Below, in pieces: positions 8,194 to 17,050 of a stretch of 52,258 bases of DNA. A model generated the notes under the pieces. That model was not told where the DNA came from. It did no database searches and saw only the letters and a list, made by a program, of their open reading frames with translations. The position numbers and the translations under genes were made by a program. How positions within the stretch are numbered: position 1 is the first letter of the stretch; each line of letters starts with the position of its first letter. This stretch comes from Streptomyces sp. JJ36 (GTDB lineage: Bacteria > Actinomycetota > Actinomycetes > Streptomycetales > Streptomycetaceae), in the NCBI RefSeq assembly GCF_021696945.1, contig NZ_JACYHE010000041.1:1-52258 (forward strand). Direction: 5' to 3'.

Positions 8194-11100
8194 GTGCGGA
8201 CGAAGCGACTTCGGAAAGCTGGCGGGACCGACACGCAGCCCACCGACCCCCCGCAGCGTCGCGCACGGGTGCGCAACCGGCTGCTGGTCTCCGTCGCGCT
8301 CTGCTGCGTCGCCGTGGCGGCCGCCGGCGCCCCCGGTCTGGTGAGCGCCTCCGGGGCGCTCTCCGACGCGCAGGACCTCGTCGACCGGGCCACCCTCAAC
8401 CAGCGGGCAGTCGCACTGGCGCACTCGCTCTCCGACGAGCGCGACGACGTGGTGGAGTTCGCCGCCGCCGGCCGGGCCGGCGCGGCCGCCGCCGAGCCCA
8501 GCGCCTCCCAGCAGGCCCGGGTGGACCGGCAGATCACCGAGGTGCTGGCGGCGGACGAGCTGCCCCGGCCGCTGGTACGCAGCCTGCACGAGCTCCCGGA
8601 GACCCGGCAGCAGGCGCTGTCCGGCGAGAGCACGCCGCTCGAGGTCTACGAGGCGTACTCCGCCGCCCTGGAGCAACTGCTGGCCGTCTCCCGCACCGTC
8701 GCCCAGGGCATCGCCTCCGACCCCGGCGCCGGGTTCGCCTCCCCGGAGACCTCCGCGGTCGCCACCGCCGAAGCCCTGCCGCACCTGGGCCGCGCCGTGG
8801 AACAGGCCGGCGCCACCCGCGGGCTGCTGCGCGGCGCCCTCGCCGGTGACGGCGCCCAGCCGGCCCTCACCGGCGAGGCCCAGCTCGCGCACGTCCGCGA
8901 GCAGGCCGCGCTGGCGGACTTCGAGCAGACCGCCGGCACCGAGGCCCGCGAGACCTACGGCAAGACCGTCACCGGCACCGACGTGGAGCTGGCCGACCGT
9001 TACCTCGCCCGGCTCACCGACGCCCCCGCGCTCTCCGCGGAGGACCGCGGGCTGGACCCCGAGCGCGTCGCCGCCGCGCTCTCCGCCCGTATCGACCGGA
9101 TGCGCGGAGTGCACTCCTCGCTGGCCACGGCCGAGGTCGCCCGGCTGGAGGGGGAGCGCGACGACGCCGTCACCGCGCTGGAGCTCCGCGTCGGCCTGGT
9201 CGCCGCCTGCCTGCTGCTCGCCACCGGTATCAGCGTGCAGACCGCCCGGTCCCTCGCCCGGCCGCTGTCCGTGCTGCGCCGCGGGTCGCAGCGGCTCGCC
9301 GGCGATCCGGCCGGTGCGGAACCGGTGCGCTTCACCGGCCGCAACGACGAGTTCGCGGACGTCGTACGGGCCCTGAACACCCTCCGGGAGACGGCCGCCA
9401 CGCTGCACCGGCGGGCCGGCGACGCCGAGGCGGACCGGGACCGGCTCCGCGACGAGAGCGGCGAACTCGCCGCCGAACGGGACCGGCTGCGGCAGGAGCA
9501 GGAGGCCCTGCGGGAGCAGCTGGAGGCCGGCCGCGGCGCCGTGCACGGCACCTTCGTCCACCTCGCCCTGCGCACCCTCGGGCTCGTGGAACGGCAGCTC
9601 GGCATCATCGAGTCGCTGGAGGCCGAGGAGGCCGACCCGGACCGCCTCGACACCCTCTTCAAGCTCGACCATCTCGCCACCCGGATGCGCCGGCACAGCG
9701 AGAACCTGCTGCTGCTGGCCGGGGCCGAGCACACCACCACGCACCACAGCGGACCGGTACCGCTGCTCGACGTGCTGCGCGCCGGCATCAGCGAGATAGA
9801 GCGCTACGAGCGGGTGCAGCTCGCCTCCCTGCCGCCGCACGTCCAGGTCGCCGGGTTCGCGGCGGACGACCTGAGCCACCTGCTGGCCGAACTGCTGGAC
9901 AACGCCACGGCGTTCTCCGCACCCGACGCCGACGTGGAGCTCTCCGGCTGGCTGCTGGAGAACGGCGAGATCATGCTCTCCGTGCAGGACCAGGGCATCG
10001 GCGTCACCGCAGAACGCCTCGCCGACCTCAACGCCCGCCTGGGCGCGCCGGAGCAGCAGCAGCCCCCCGGCGCCGAGGGCGCGGACGAACCGGGCACCGG
10101 CCTCGGCATGGGGCTGTACGTGGTGGCGCGTCTGGCGACCCGGCACGGGCTGCGGGTGCAGCTCCGCGAACAGAAGCAGGGCGGCATCGCCGCGGTCGTG
10201 GTGGTGCCGCGCACCCTGCTGCCGGACCGTCCCGCACCGGGCGGGACCGTGCCGCGCGGGGACACCCCGGGGGCGGGCACGGCACCGAGCCTGCCGGGAT
10301 CCGTGGCGGAGGCCAACTCCAACACGCTGCCGCGCCGCGCCGGCCCGGCCGCCCCCACCACCCACGGCACCGGGAGCGCCCCGGAGACGGCGCCGCGGGA
10401 ACCCACCACGCACACGACCGGCCCGGCGGACGCGCAGGCCGCCACCGGGGTGCCGGGGGACGCCGCGGAGGCGCCCACCGGCGACCGCCCGGACCCGGGC
10501 CCGCCCACCGACGGCGGCGCGCCGGAGACCTCCGGCGCGCCGGAGACGGGGGCCGCGCCGTCCGGGGCGGGCCTGTCCGGCGCCGCGGACGGCGCGGCAG
10601 CCGAGGACCCCCTCGGCGCCGGCCCCGGCTCGGCTCCCGGTGCCGCCCCCGCGGACGGCGGGGAGGAGCCGGCGTACTCGGCGTACTCCGCGCTGGAGGG
10701 AGCCTTCGGGGCCCCGCACGGCGGCGCCCCGGAGCCCTCTGCCGCGGACGCCGCAGGCCCGGAGCGACCGGTGGTCCCGCAGCCCCGGCGACCCGCACCC
10801 GCCGAGCCCGGAACGGGCGCGTCCCCGCAGAGCGCCGGCCCGGACCCCGTCGGTCCGGGGCCCGCCGGCCCGGTGGCGGCCGATGCGGAGTCCGCCGGTG
10901 CAGGGCCCGCCCGCCGGGAGTCCGCCGATCCGGTGCCCCCCGGCCCGGAGTCCGCTCCTCCGGGGCCCGCGGGCCCGGCGGGCCACGACCCGGACGCCGG
11001 CGGGGTACCCGGGCCGGCGGCCCCCGCACCGGATCCCGCGGGCAGCCCGGCCGGAACCCCCGAAGAAACCCCCGCAGCGGACGTCGCGCCCGCCGCGGAG

Positions 11101-11313
11101 CCCACCCCCACGCACACCGACAAGGGCCTGCCCAAGCGCACCCCGAGACATGTGACCGCCGCGGGCGCCCCCGCCCGCCCCCGCAAGAGCGGGGCCAACG
11201 CCGACGAACTGCGCCGCCGCCTCGGCGGTTTCCAGCGCGGCGCGCAGGACGGGCACCGGGACGCGGCTGCAGAGAACCGTGAGCGCGGCGAGGAAGAGGA
11301 GACACGGCGGTGA
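8194..11313 (+). CDS. cvnA: Conservon sensor-kinase-like membrane protein (CvnA type, nitrate/nitrite-sensor-like)
   Basis: About 1039 residues. Transmembrane segments lie near residues 29-50 and 331-350, flanking an extracytoplasmic helical NIT-like sensor region. A HAMP linker and a histidine-kinase-type ATPase domain follow, with ELLDNATAFS (N box, about 566), DQGIG and GTGLGMGLYVVARL. The dimerisation region has the CvnA-type segment KLDHLATRMRRHSENLL instead of a standard HExxTP box. A disordered Pro/Ala/Gly tail (about 680-1000) ends in a short conserved basic segment with RRRLGGFQRG. In conservons this protein forms a membrane complex with CvnB-D and is thought to act like a eukaryotic receptor feeding a GTPase. 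The GTG at 8194 is a best guess placing about 28 residues before the first membrane segment; no strong ribosome binding site decides it. Confidence 0.9.
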   Translation: MRTKRLRKAGGTDTQPTDPPQRRARVRNRLLVSVALCCVAVAAAGAPGLVSASGALSDAQDLVDRATLNQRAVALAHSLSDERDDVVEFAAAGRAGAAAAEPSASQQARVDRQITEVLAADELPRPLVRSLHELPETRQQALSGESTPLEVYEAYSAALEQLLAVSRTVAQGIASDPGAGFASPETSAVATAEALPHLGRAVEQAGATRGLLRGALAGDGAQPALTGEAQLAHVREQAALADFEQTAGTEARETYGKTVTGTDVELADRYLARLTDAPALSAEDRGLDPERVAAALSARIDRMRGVHSSLATAEVARLEGERDDAVTALELRVGLVAACLLLATGISVQTARSLARPLSVLRRGSQRLAGDPAGAEPVRFTGRNDEFADVVRALNTLRETAATLHRRAGDAEADRDRLRDESGELAAERDRLRQEQEALREQLEAGRGAVHGTFVHLALRTLGLVERQLGIIESLEAEEADPDRLDTLFKLDHLATRMRRHSENLLLLAGAEHTTTHHSGPVPLLDVLRAGISEIERYERVQLASLPPHVQVAGFAADDLSHLLAELLDNATAFSAPDADVELSGWLLENGEIMLSVQDQGIGVTAERLADLNARLGAPEQQQPPGAEGADEPGTGLGMGLYVVARLATRHGLRVQLREQKQGGIAAVVVVPRTLLPDRPAPGGTVPRGDTPGAGTAPSLPGSVAEANSNTLPRRAGPAAPTTHGTGSAPETAPREPTTHTTGPADAQAATGVPGDAAEAPTGDRPDPGPPTDGGAPETSGAPETGAAPSGAGLSGAADGAAAEDPLGAGPGSAPGAAPADGGEEPAYSAYSALEGAFGAPHGGAPEPSAADAAGPERPVVPQPRRPAPAEPGTGASPQSAGPDPVGPGPAGPVAADAESAGAGPARRESADPVPPGPESAPPGPAGPAGHDPDAGGVPGPAAPAPDPAGSPAGTPEETPAADVAPAAEPTPTHTDKGLPKRTPRHVTAAGAPARPRKSGANADELRRRLGGFQRGAQDGHRDAAAENRERGEEEETRR

Positions 11314-11849
11314 ATCCCCCCACCACGAAGAACACAGCGCACCCCTCCGGCAGTACCCAGGCGCGGAACCTGCGCTGGCTGCTGGCGAACCTGGTCGACG
11401 AGGTACCCGGCGTGCTCTCCGTCGCCGTGGTCTCCTCCGACGGGCTGCTCCTGCTCTCCTCCGAGCCGGTGACCCGCGAGCCCGTCCCCGGGGAGCCCAC
11501 GGACGCCGAGGCGCCCGGCGGCGAGGCACGTCCCGCGGAGCGGGGCCCGAAGGGATCCAGCGCGGATCTCGCGACGATCGTCTCCGGTCTCGGCTCGCTC
11601 ACCGCCGGGGCCGCCAAGCTGATGGACGGCGGCGGCGTCAGGCAGACGATGGTCGCCATGGACGAGGGGAGCCTGTTCGTGATGTCGATCAGTGACGGCT
11701 CCCTGCTCGGCGTGCACGCCGCGCCCGACTGCGACATGAGCGTGATCGCCTACCACATGGCCCTCTTCGTCGGTCGCGCCGGACACGTCCTCACGCCCGA
11801 ACTCCGCACCGAGTTGCGCACGTCGATGGAGCTGGAGCTGGAACAGTGA
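11310..11849 (+). CDS. cvnB: Conservon roadblock/LC7-domain protein (CvnB)
   Basis: A 179-residue soluble protein of the roadblock/LC7 family. Conserved parts are LRWLLANLVDEVPGV near the N-terminus, a VVSSDGLLL strand and a C-terminal YHMALFVGRAGHVLTPELR segment. Between them is an insertion of about 35 residues rich in Pro, Glu and Gly that most CvnB proteins lack or have shorter. It is thought to regulate the partner GTPase CvnD, as MglB does MglA. The GTG start overlaps the cvnA stop by four bases (GTGA), and its stop overlaps cvnC in the same way, so the operon is tightly coupled. Confidence 0.93.
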   Translation: MNPPTTKNTAHPSGSTQARNLRWLLANLVDEVPGVLSVAVVSSDGLLLLSSEPVTREPVPGEPTDAEAPGGEARPAERGPKGSSADLATIVSGLGSLTAGAAKLMDGGGVRQTMVAMDEGSLFVMSISDGSLLGVHAAPDCDMSVIAYHMALFVGRAGHVLTPELRTELRTSMELELEQ

Positions 11850-12244
11850 CCTCCCGAGCAACGCCCCCCTCCCTGCCGATACGCACTCCCGCCCGGGTGC
11901 GCCCGTACGCGCTGACCGGCGGCCGCACCCGGTTCGGGCACGTCCTGCTCGTCGAGACCTTCGTGGCGGCGATCGAGGCACCCCCCGAGCGCCCCGAACT
12001 CGCCGCCGGTACGCTGCGCGACCGGGTACTGCCCGAGATGCAGGCCATCGTCGAGCTCTGCCGCCGGATGCGCACCGTCGCGGAGGTCGCGGCGCTGCTG
12101 AAGATGCCGCTGGGCGTCGTGCGGGTGCTGCTGAGCGACCTCGCCGACCAGGGGCGGATACGTGTGCACGGAACCGGGCACGGCACCGAGCGGCCGAACC
12201 GGGCACTGCTGGAAAGGGTGTTGGGTGGACTTCGCAGGCTCTGA
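11846..12244 (+). CDS. cvnC: Conservon DUF742 protein (CvnC)
   Basis: A 132-residue protein with the DUF742 pattern: VRPYALTGGRTR near the N-terminus, then helices around EMQAIVELCRRMRTVAEVAALLKMPLGVVRVLLSDL. The second part looks like a winged-helix DNA-binding fold, but its real partner is likely the conservon complex. The GTG at 11846 overlaps the cvnB stop. The 3' end overlaps the cvnD start by 20 bases, typical of conservons. Confidence 0.93.
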   Translation: MTSRATPPSLPIRTPARVRPYALTGGRTRFGHVLLVETFVAAIEAPPERPELAAGTLRDRVLPEMQAIVELCRRMRTVAEVAALLKMPLGVVRVLLSDLADQGRIRVHGTGHGTERPNRALLERVLGGLRRL

Positions 12245-12824
12245 ACCGAGCGCGGCCTGGCAGGACGATCTGACCCGGGCCCCCATCTCCACCAAGATCG
12301 TGGTGGCGGGCGGCTTCGGTGTCGGGAAGACGACCTTCGTCGGCGCGGTCTCCGAGATCGAGCCGCTCACCACCGAGGCCGTGATGACGCAGGCGAGCGA
12401 GGGCACCGACGACCTCGCCGCCACCCCCGAGAAGCAGACCACCACGGTCGCCATGGACTTCGGGCGGATCACGCTCGACGCCGACCTGGTGCTCTATCTC
12501 TTCGGCACCCCGGGCCAGCAGCGCTTCTGGTTCATGTGGGACGACCTGATCCGCGGGGCCATCGGGGCGGTGGTCATGGCGGACACCCGGCGGCTGGAGG
12601 ACTGCTTCCCGGCCCTCGACTACTTCGAGAGCTGCGGTCTGCCCTACGTGGTGGCGGTCAACCACTTCGAGGGCACCACCGCGTACGCGGCGGAGGACGT
12701 GCGCGAGGCGCTGTCCGTCCCCGCCGAGGTTCCGGTGGTGATCATGGACGCGCGGAAGCGGGACACGGTGACCGAGTCGCTGCTGGCCCTGGTCGGGCAC
12801 GCCGTGGACCTCGCCCCCGCCTGA
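12225..12824 (+). CDS. cvnD: Conservon small GTPase (CvnD)
   Basis: A 199-residue Ras-like ATP/GTP-binding protein. It has a P-loop GGFGVGKTT, switch-region segments around QTTTVAMDFG, a G3-like LFGTPGQQRFWFMW motif, and AVNHFEG at the position of NKxD. It is the output GTPase of the conservon and should cycle under control of the roadblock protein and the membrane kinase-like protein. The GTG at 12225 follows GGAAAGG and lies inside the 3' end of cvnC. It is the last conservon gene; the flavoprotein gene follows after 96 bases. Confidence 0.95.
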   Translation: MDFAGSEPSAAWQDDLTRAPISTKIVVAGGFGVGKTTFVGAVSEIEPLTTEAVMTQASEGTDDLAATPEKQTTTVAMDFGRITLDADLVLYLFGTPGQQRFWFMWDDLIRGAIGAVVMADTRRLEDCFPALDYFESCGLPYVVAVNHFEGTTAYAAEDVREALSVPAEVPVVIMDARKRDTVTESLLALVGHAVDLAPA

Positions 12825-12920
12825 GCCGCGCCAAGCCCCGGCCCGCCCCAGCACCCCCCGCCGCGCCCGTACGCCGTCCGCCCGGGCGCCACACACGCAA
12901 CACACGCAGGGAGATCCGCC

Positions 12921-14153
12921 ATGCGGAAGATACTCATCGTCGGAGCCGGTCAGGCCGGGCTGCAGCTCGCCCTCGGCCTCCAGGCCCAGGGCTACGAGGT
13001 GACCGTGATGTCCAACCGGACCGCGGAGGAGATCCGCGGGGGCCGGGTCATGTCCACCCAGTGCATGTTCCACCGGGCGCTCCAGCACGAGCGGGACGTC
13101 TCCGCCAACTTCTGGGAGGGGCAGGCCCCGAAGATCCAGGGGCTCGGCGTCTCGGTCGCCGGCCCGGACGGCTCCCGCGCGGTCGACTGGCTCGGCCGGC
13201 TCGACGGGCACGCCCAGTCCGTCGACCAGCGCGTGAAGATGGCCGGCTGGATGGAGACCTTCGCCCAGCGCGGCGGCCAGCTCGTGATCCACGGCGCCGC
13301 CGTCTCCGACCTCGACTTCTTCGCGAGCCGCTACGACCTGGTGCTGGTCGCCGCCGGCAAGGGCGAGCTGGTCTCGATGTTCGCCCGGGACGCCGCCCGC
13401 TCGCCGTACGACACCCCGCAGCGCGCCCTGGCGGTCAGCTACGTGCACGGGCTCGGCCCGCGCCCCGAGCATCCGGAGACCGAGGCCGTCCGGTGCAACC
13501 TGGTGCCCGGTGTCGGCGAACTCTTCGTGATGCCCTGCCTGACCACCTCCGGCCGCGCGGACATCCTCTTCTGGGAGGGCGTCCCCGGCGGTCCGCTGGA
13601 CGCCTTCCAGGAGACCAAGGACCCGAACGAGCACCTGGCGAAGACCCTGGAGCTGATGGAGCGCTTCACCCCCTGGGAGTACGCCCGCGCCACCAAGGTC
13701 GAGCTGACCGACGCCGGCGGCACCCTGGCCGGACGCTACGCCCCCACCGTGCGGCAGCCGGTCGGCCGGCTGCCCGGCGGCGGCCGGGTGCTCGGCGTCG
13801 CCGACGTGGTGGTCGCCAACGACCCCATCACCGGACAGGGCTCGAACTCGGCGGCCAAGTGCGCCGCGTCGTACCTGGCGTCCATCGTCGAGCACGGCGA
13901 CCGCCCGTTCGACGAGCAGTGGATGCAGGCGACCTTCGACCGCTACTGGGAGACCGCCCGGCACGTCACCAAGTGGACCAACGCCATGCTGGCGCCGCCG
14001 CCGGAGCACGTGCTGAACCTCATCGGCGCGGCCGGGCAGGCGCAGCCGGTCGCGGACCGCATCGCCAACGGCTTCAACGACCCGTCCGACTTCGAGGACT
14101 TCTTCTACGAGCCGGAGAAGGCCGAGGCCTATCTCGCGAGCGTCACGGGCTGA
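12921..14153 (+). CDS. Styrene/indole monooxygenase family FAD-dependent oxygenase
   Basis: A 410-residue flavoprotein close in length to StyA. It opens with the FAD dinucleotide-binding motif ILIVGAGQAGLQLALGL. Later come VMSTQCMFHRAL, DLVLVAAGKGELV and a second FAD-contact motif VVVANDPITGQGSNSAAK, in the order of styrene-monooxygenase-type group E flavin enzymes. Such enzymes epoxidise or hydroxylate aromatic alkenes or indole and need a separate flavin reductase, which is not seen nearby. The ATG at 12921 follows GGGAGATCC. It lies just downstream of the conservon, an arrangement I recall for several conservons carrying an oxygenase at the end. Its 3' end overlaps the convergent NlpC/P60 gene by 11 bases. 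The natural substrate is unknown. Confidence 0.88.
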   Translation: MRKILIVGAGQAGLQLALGLQAQGYEVTVMSNRTAEEIRGGRVMSTQCMFHRALQHERDVSANFWEGQAPKIQGLGVSVAGPDGSRAVDWLGRLDGHAQSVDQRVKMAGWMETFAQRGGQLVIHGAAVSDLDFFASRYDLVLVAAGKGELVSMFARDAARSPYDTPQRALAVSYVHGLGPRPEHPETEAVRCNLVPGVGELFVMPCLTTSGRADILFWEGVPGGPLDAFQETKDPNEHLAKTLELMERFTPWEYARATKVELTDAGGTLAGRYAPTVRQPVGRLPGGGRVLGVADVVVANDPITGQGSNSAAKCAASYLASIVEHGDRPFDEQWMQATFDRYWETARHVTKWTNAMLAPPPEHVLNLIGAAGQAQPVADRIANGFNDPSDFEDFFYEPEKAEAYLASVTG

Positions 14154-15414
14154 CGCCCGCCGCGCCCGGCGCACCGGAGGCCGCCTGGGTCACCGCGGGC
14201 GGCGGCTGCCACGAGGGGAGCGGCGCCGCCCCGGGGTCCGGGCGCACCGCGCCCAGCGGCGGGTCGTCCGCGACCGGCGCCAGGGTGACCCGGCCGCCCG
14301 GTCGCGGCGCGTGCACCACCAGCCCGTGCCCGGCGTAGAGCGCCACCCGGCCGGCCTTCGGGTGATAGAGCACCAGGTCGCCCGGGCGCACTTCGTCCAG
14401 CAGCACCCGGTGCAGCCGCCGCCACTGCCGCACGCTGGTACGCGGCAGGGACCGCCCGGCGTGCCGCCAGGCCCGTGCCACGAAGGCGGAGCCGTCCCCC
14501 GGGCCTTCCGCGCCCTCCGTGTACTCCGTGCCGAGCTGCTCCAGCGCATGGGTCAGCGCCTGCTCGCCCTGCGCGCTGGGGGCGCGGGTGCCGGTGCCGT
14601 CCCCCGGCGGCCCGGAGTGCGGGAAGGCGCCCGGGGAGTCCGCCCGCCGCGCGGACTCGAGGGCCCGGAGCTGCGCCAGACGGTCGTCGTCGAGCGAGGT
14701 CAGCAGCTCCTCGACGCGCCGCAGCTCCTCCCGGGCGGCGTCCCGGCGCTCCCTGCGCTGCCGCGCCAGCTCCCGCTTCTTCCGCAGGGCCTGCCGCTCC
14801 CGCTCCACCAGCGCGTTCCGGTGGCGTTCCCCGCTGGCGAGGCGGCGCACCGCGGCGTTCTGCCGTACGGCCGCGCGCTCCAGGGCGTGCCCGTGGTGCA
14901 GGGCGCTCATCGGGTCGTCGGCGAAGAGCAGCCGCACGGCCGGCGGCACCCCGGGAATCTCGCCCCGGTACTGCCGCCGGGCCAGCCGCCCCGCCGCCTC
15001 CCGCCCCGCGGAGAGCGCGTCCCGGGTGCGGGCGAGCCGTTTCCGCAGCCGGTCCACCTCGGCGCGCTGCGTCCGCAGGCGCTGCTCGGCGGCGTGGTAC
15101 GCCTCGGTCGCGGCCTCGGCCCGCCGGTACCGGGTGCGCAGCTCGGTCAGCAGTTCGTCCAGGGGTGCGTCCGCCGCCGGTTCGCCGGGGGCCCCGGGGT
15201 TCGCCGGGGCCGTGGGGGCGCCGGTGGTCGGGGGGTTCCCCGGGCCGCCGGGCTCCACGGGCTCCGGGGAGGCCGCCGGGTCCGCGGGGGAGCGGTGGCT
15301 GCCGGGGGCCGGCAGCCCCGGGCGCGGGGCCTCCGCGGTGTGTGCGGGGTGGGCGGCGAGCAGCACCGCCGTCGCCAGGGTCGCCGCCGCCGTACTGACG
15401 GTCCGTCGGGTCAT
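14143..15414 (-). CDS. Secreted NlpC/P60-like protein, catalytic residues lost
   Basis: A 423-residue exported protein. A signal peptide (residues 1 to about 28, ending AHPAHTA) is followed by a Pro/Gly linker. A long charged coiled coil (about 90-270) precedes a C-terminal NlpC/P60 fold. The usual DCSG catalytic cysteine motif reads GDGSAF, with glycine at residue 308. The usual histidine before the IYxG strand is arginine (GRVALYAG). It therefore probably binds peptidoglycan or an amidase partner instead of cleaving. The ATG at 15414 has an excellent GGAGGTGAG six bases upstream, so the in-frame extension to 15498 is rejected, as is the overlapping frame spanning 14129-15508. Confidence 0.85.
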   Translation of the reverse strand: MTRRTVSTAAATLATAVLLAAHPAHTAEAPRPGLPAPGSHRSPADPAASPEPVEPGGPGNPPTTGAPTAPANPGAPGEPAADAPLDELLTELRTRYRRAEAATEAYHAAEQRLRTQRAEVDRLRKRLARTRDALSAGREAAGRLARRQYRGEIPGVPPAVRLLFADDPMSALHHGHALERAAVRQNAAVRRLASGERHRNALVERERQALRKKRELARQRRERRDAAREELRRVEELLTSLDDDRLAQLRALESARRADSPGAFPHSGPPGDGTGTRAPSAQGEQALTHALEQLGTEYTEGAEGPGDGSAFVARAWRHAGRSLPRTSVRQWRRLHRVLLDEVRPGDLVLYHPKAGRVALYAGHGLVVHAPRPGGRVTLAPVADDPPLGAVRPDPGAAPLPSWQPPPAVTQAASGAPGAAGVSP

Positions 15415-15574
15415 CGGGGGACTCACCTCCGTGGTGTCCCACTGATCCTGACCAGGCGTCAGCAGACCGCGCGCGCCGGAGTGGGCGGATCCGCCCACTC
15501 CCCGTCACCCGTGGGTGTGGCCCCTCACCCGTGCGGACCCCGGGGGCCGGTGCGGGCGCCGGGCCGAGGCGGCG

Positions 15575-16213
15575 TCAGCTCACCCCGCGGGGACGGAACT
15601 GGACGCTGATGCGGGGACCCACCGGCCGCCGCGTCTTCGGCACCGCGTGCTCCCAGGTGCGCTGGCAGGAACCGCCCATCACCAGCAGATCGCCGTGGCC
15701 CACGGTCTGCCGCAGGGTGCGGCCGGCGCCGCCCTCCCGGGGGCGCAGCAACAGCGGCCGCGGCTCGCCCACGGAGACGATGGCCACCATGGTGTCCTCG
15801 GTGCTGCCACGCCCGTGCCGGTCGCCGTGCCAGGCGACGCTGTCCCGGCCGTCGCGGTAGTAGCAGAGGCCGGCGGTGCGGAACGGCTCGCCGAGCTCCG
15901 TGGCGTAGTGGCGGCTCAGCGCCGCGCGCGCCTGCTCCAGGACGGGGTGGGGGAGCGGGTCGTCCTCGCCGTGGAAGGAGAGCAGCCGGGGGACGCCGAC
16001 CACCCGTTCGTACATCCGGCGTTCCTCGGCACGCCAGGGCACCTCGGTGCGCAGGTACTCGAAGAGCCCGTCCGCCCCGGCGACCCAGCCGGGGAGCAGA
16101 TCCAGCCAGGCGCCCTGGGTCAGCGGGCGGCGCCGGACCGCGTCGAGCGGTCCGAGGGTGATCTCGCCGCCCTCCTGAAGGTCCAGGAGAGAGGGCTGGA
16201 AGTACGGTGTCAC
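15575..16213 (-). CDS. AlkB-like 2-oxoglutarate/Fe(II) oxygenase
   Basis: A 212-residue protein of the AlkB family of alkylated-nucleic-acid demethylases. The iron ligands are visible as H129 and D131 in WHGDRHG and H189 in TWEHAVPK. Arginines in RISVQFRPR (R201, R207) are positioned to bind 2-oxoglutarate and substrate. A LCYYRDGRDSVAW segment precedes the HxD motif as in AlkB homologues. It should repair 1-methyladenine or 3-methylcytosine type lesions, or act on a related substrate. The GTG at 16213 gives the family-typical N-terminus TPYFQPSLLD; longer upstream sequence is low complexity. It reads in the same direction as the NlpC-like gene, with 160 bases between. Confidence 0.93.
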   Translation of the reverse strand: MTPYFQPSLLDLQEGGEITLGPLDAVRRRPLTQGAWLDLLPGWVAGADGLFEYLRTEVPWRAEERRMYERVVGVPRLLSFHGEDDPLPHPVLEQARAALSRHYATELGEPFRTAGLCYYRDGRDSVAWHGDRHGRGSTEDTMVAIVSVGEPRPLLLRPREGGAGRTLRQTVGHGDLLVMGGSCQRTWEHAVPKTRRPVGPRISVQFRPRGVS

Positions 16214-16370
16214 GCAGCCAGGGTAGCGCGCTTGTCGAACGGATGTTCTGGTAGTGGATGTGTGAGGGGTGGCCGGAAGTGTGCGGTGGCCGGGGCGCGG
16301 GTGAACGGAGAGCACGCCCGGGCCGTACGCACCCCCGTGCGTCCTGTTCCCGAGCGAGGAGGATCGGCCC

Positions 16371-16787
16371 ATGAACACCAGAACCGGGCTTCCCGTCCAG
16401 GCGTTGCCGGACGGTGAGGCGGAGGTCGCCGTCATACTGCGGCTGACCTGGGAGGATGTCGCGGCCCTCGGTCGCGAGGCGAGTCGGCTGGCCGCCCGGT
16501 TCAAACGGCCGGTCGGTCTGGACGAGGCCGCGAGCCACCGGCTGCGCGGGCGCCCCGCCCTCGGGCAGGGCAGCCCCGAGCGGGCCGAGCCGGCAGGGCG
16601 CCAGGACCGCCCTCCGGAGGGTGCCGAGCCCGCGGGCCGGCAGGACCGCCCGGAGCGGGCCGTGCCCGGGAGCCGGGCCGAGCGCCCGGAGCCGGGTGCC
16701 CGCCCGGCGGCCGGCCTGAACGGCACCGGCCGCCCCGGAGTCGTCCCGCCGCCACCGCCTCCGTCCCCGGCCGCCGCCCGCGAGTGA
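16371..16787 (+). CDS. Small hypothetical protein with Pro/Arg-rich tail
   Basis: A 138-residue protein I do not recognise. The first 60 residues look folded (EAEVAVILRLTWEDVAALGREA). The rest is a disordered basic, Pro-rich tail with an internal duplication of AEPAGRQDRP and a final run of prolines. It is believable as a gene because of a strong AGGAGGA eight bases before the ATG, strong GC3 bias and a hairpin right after the stop. It is divergent from the AlkB-like gene. Function unknown. Confidence 0.7.
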   Translation: MNTRTGLPVQALPDGEAEVAVILRLTWEDVAALGREASRLAARFKRPVGLDEAASHRLRGRPALGQGSPERAEPAGRQDRPPEGAEPAGRQDRPERAVPGSRAERPEPGARPAAGLNGTGRPGVVPPPPPPSPAAARE

Positions 16788-16800
16788 CCCGGCCGCCGGT

Positions 16801-16818
16801 CCCCGGCGCCCGCCGGGG
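16801..16818 (+). terminator. Hairpin after the small hypothetical gene
   Basis: Eight-base perfect arms (16801-16808 with 16811-16818) lie 13 bases after the stop at 16787. They sit in the 263-base gap before the convergent kinase-like gene; nothing else was seen in that gap. Confidence 0.5.
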
Positions 16819-17050
16819 CGGTACGCGTCGCCGTGCGGCCGGTGTCCGCATCCACCCGGGACCCTCGCCCGGGGCGGGTGCGGAGTCCCGGCGTGCGTGC
16901 CGTCGCGGTGCGTACCCGGGGCGGCGCGATCCGGCGGCAGGGAGAGGCCGCCGGGGGCGCGGGCCGTGCAGCGGCCGCCGGTTCCGCCGTACCCGCGCCG
17001 CCGGGGACGAGCGCCGTCGCAGCGGGAGAGGCGTGCGGGTTCCGGGGGCG

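Noticed and set aside
14129..15508. Alternative minus-strand frame overlapping the NlpC/P60-like gene
   Set aside because: Translation is Arg/Gly/Pro-rich without a signal peptide or domain. The chosen frame has a signal peptide, a coiled coil and a strong ribosome binding site.
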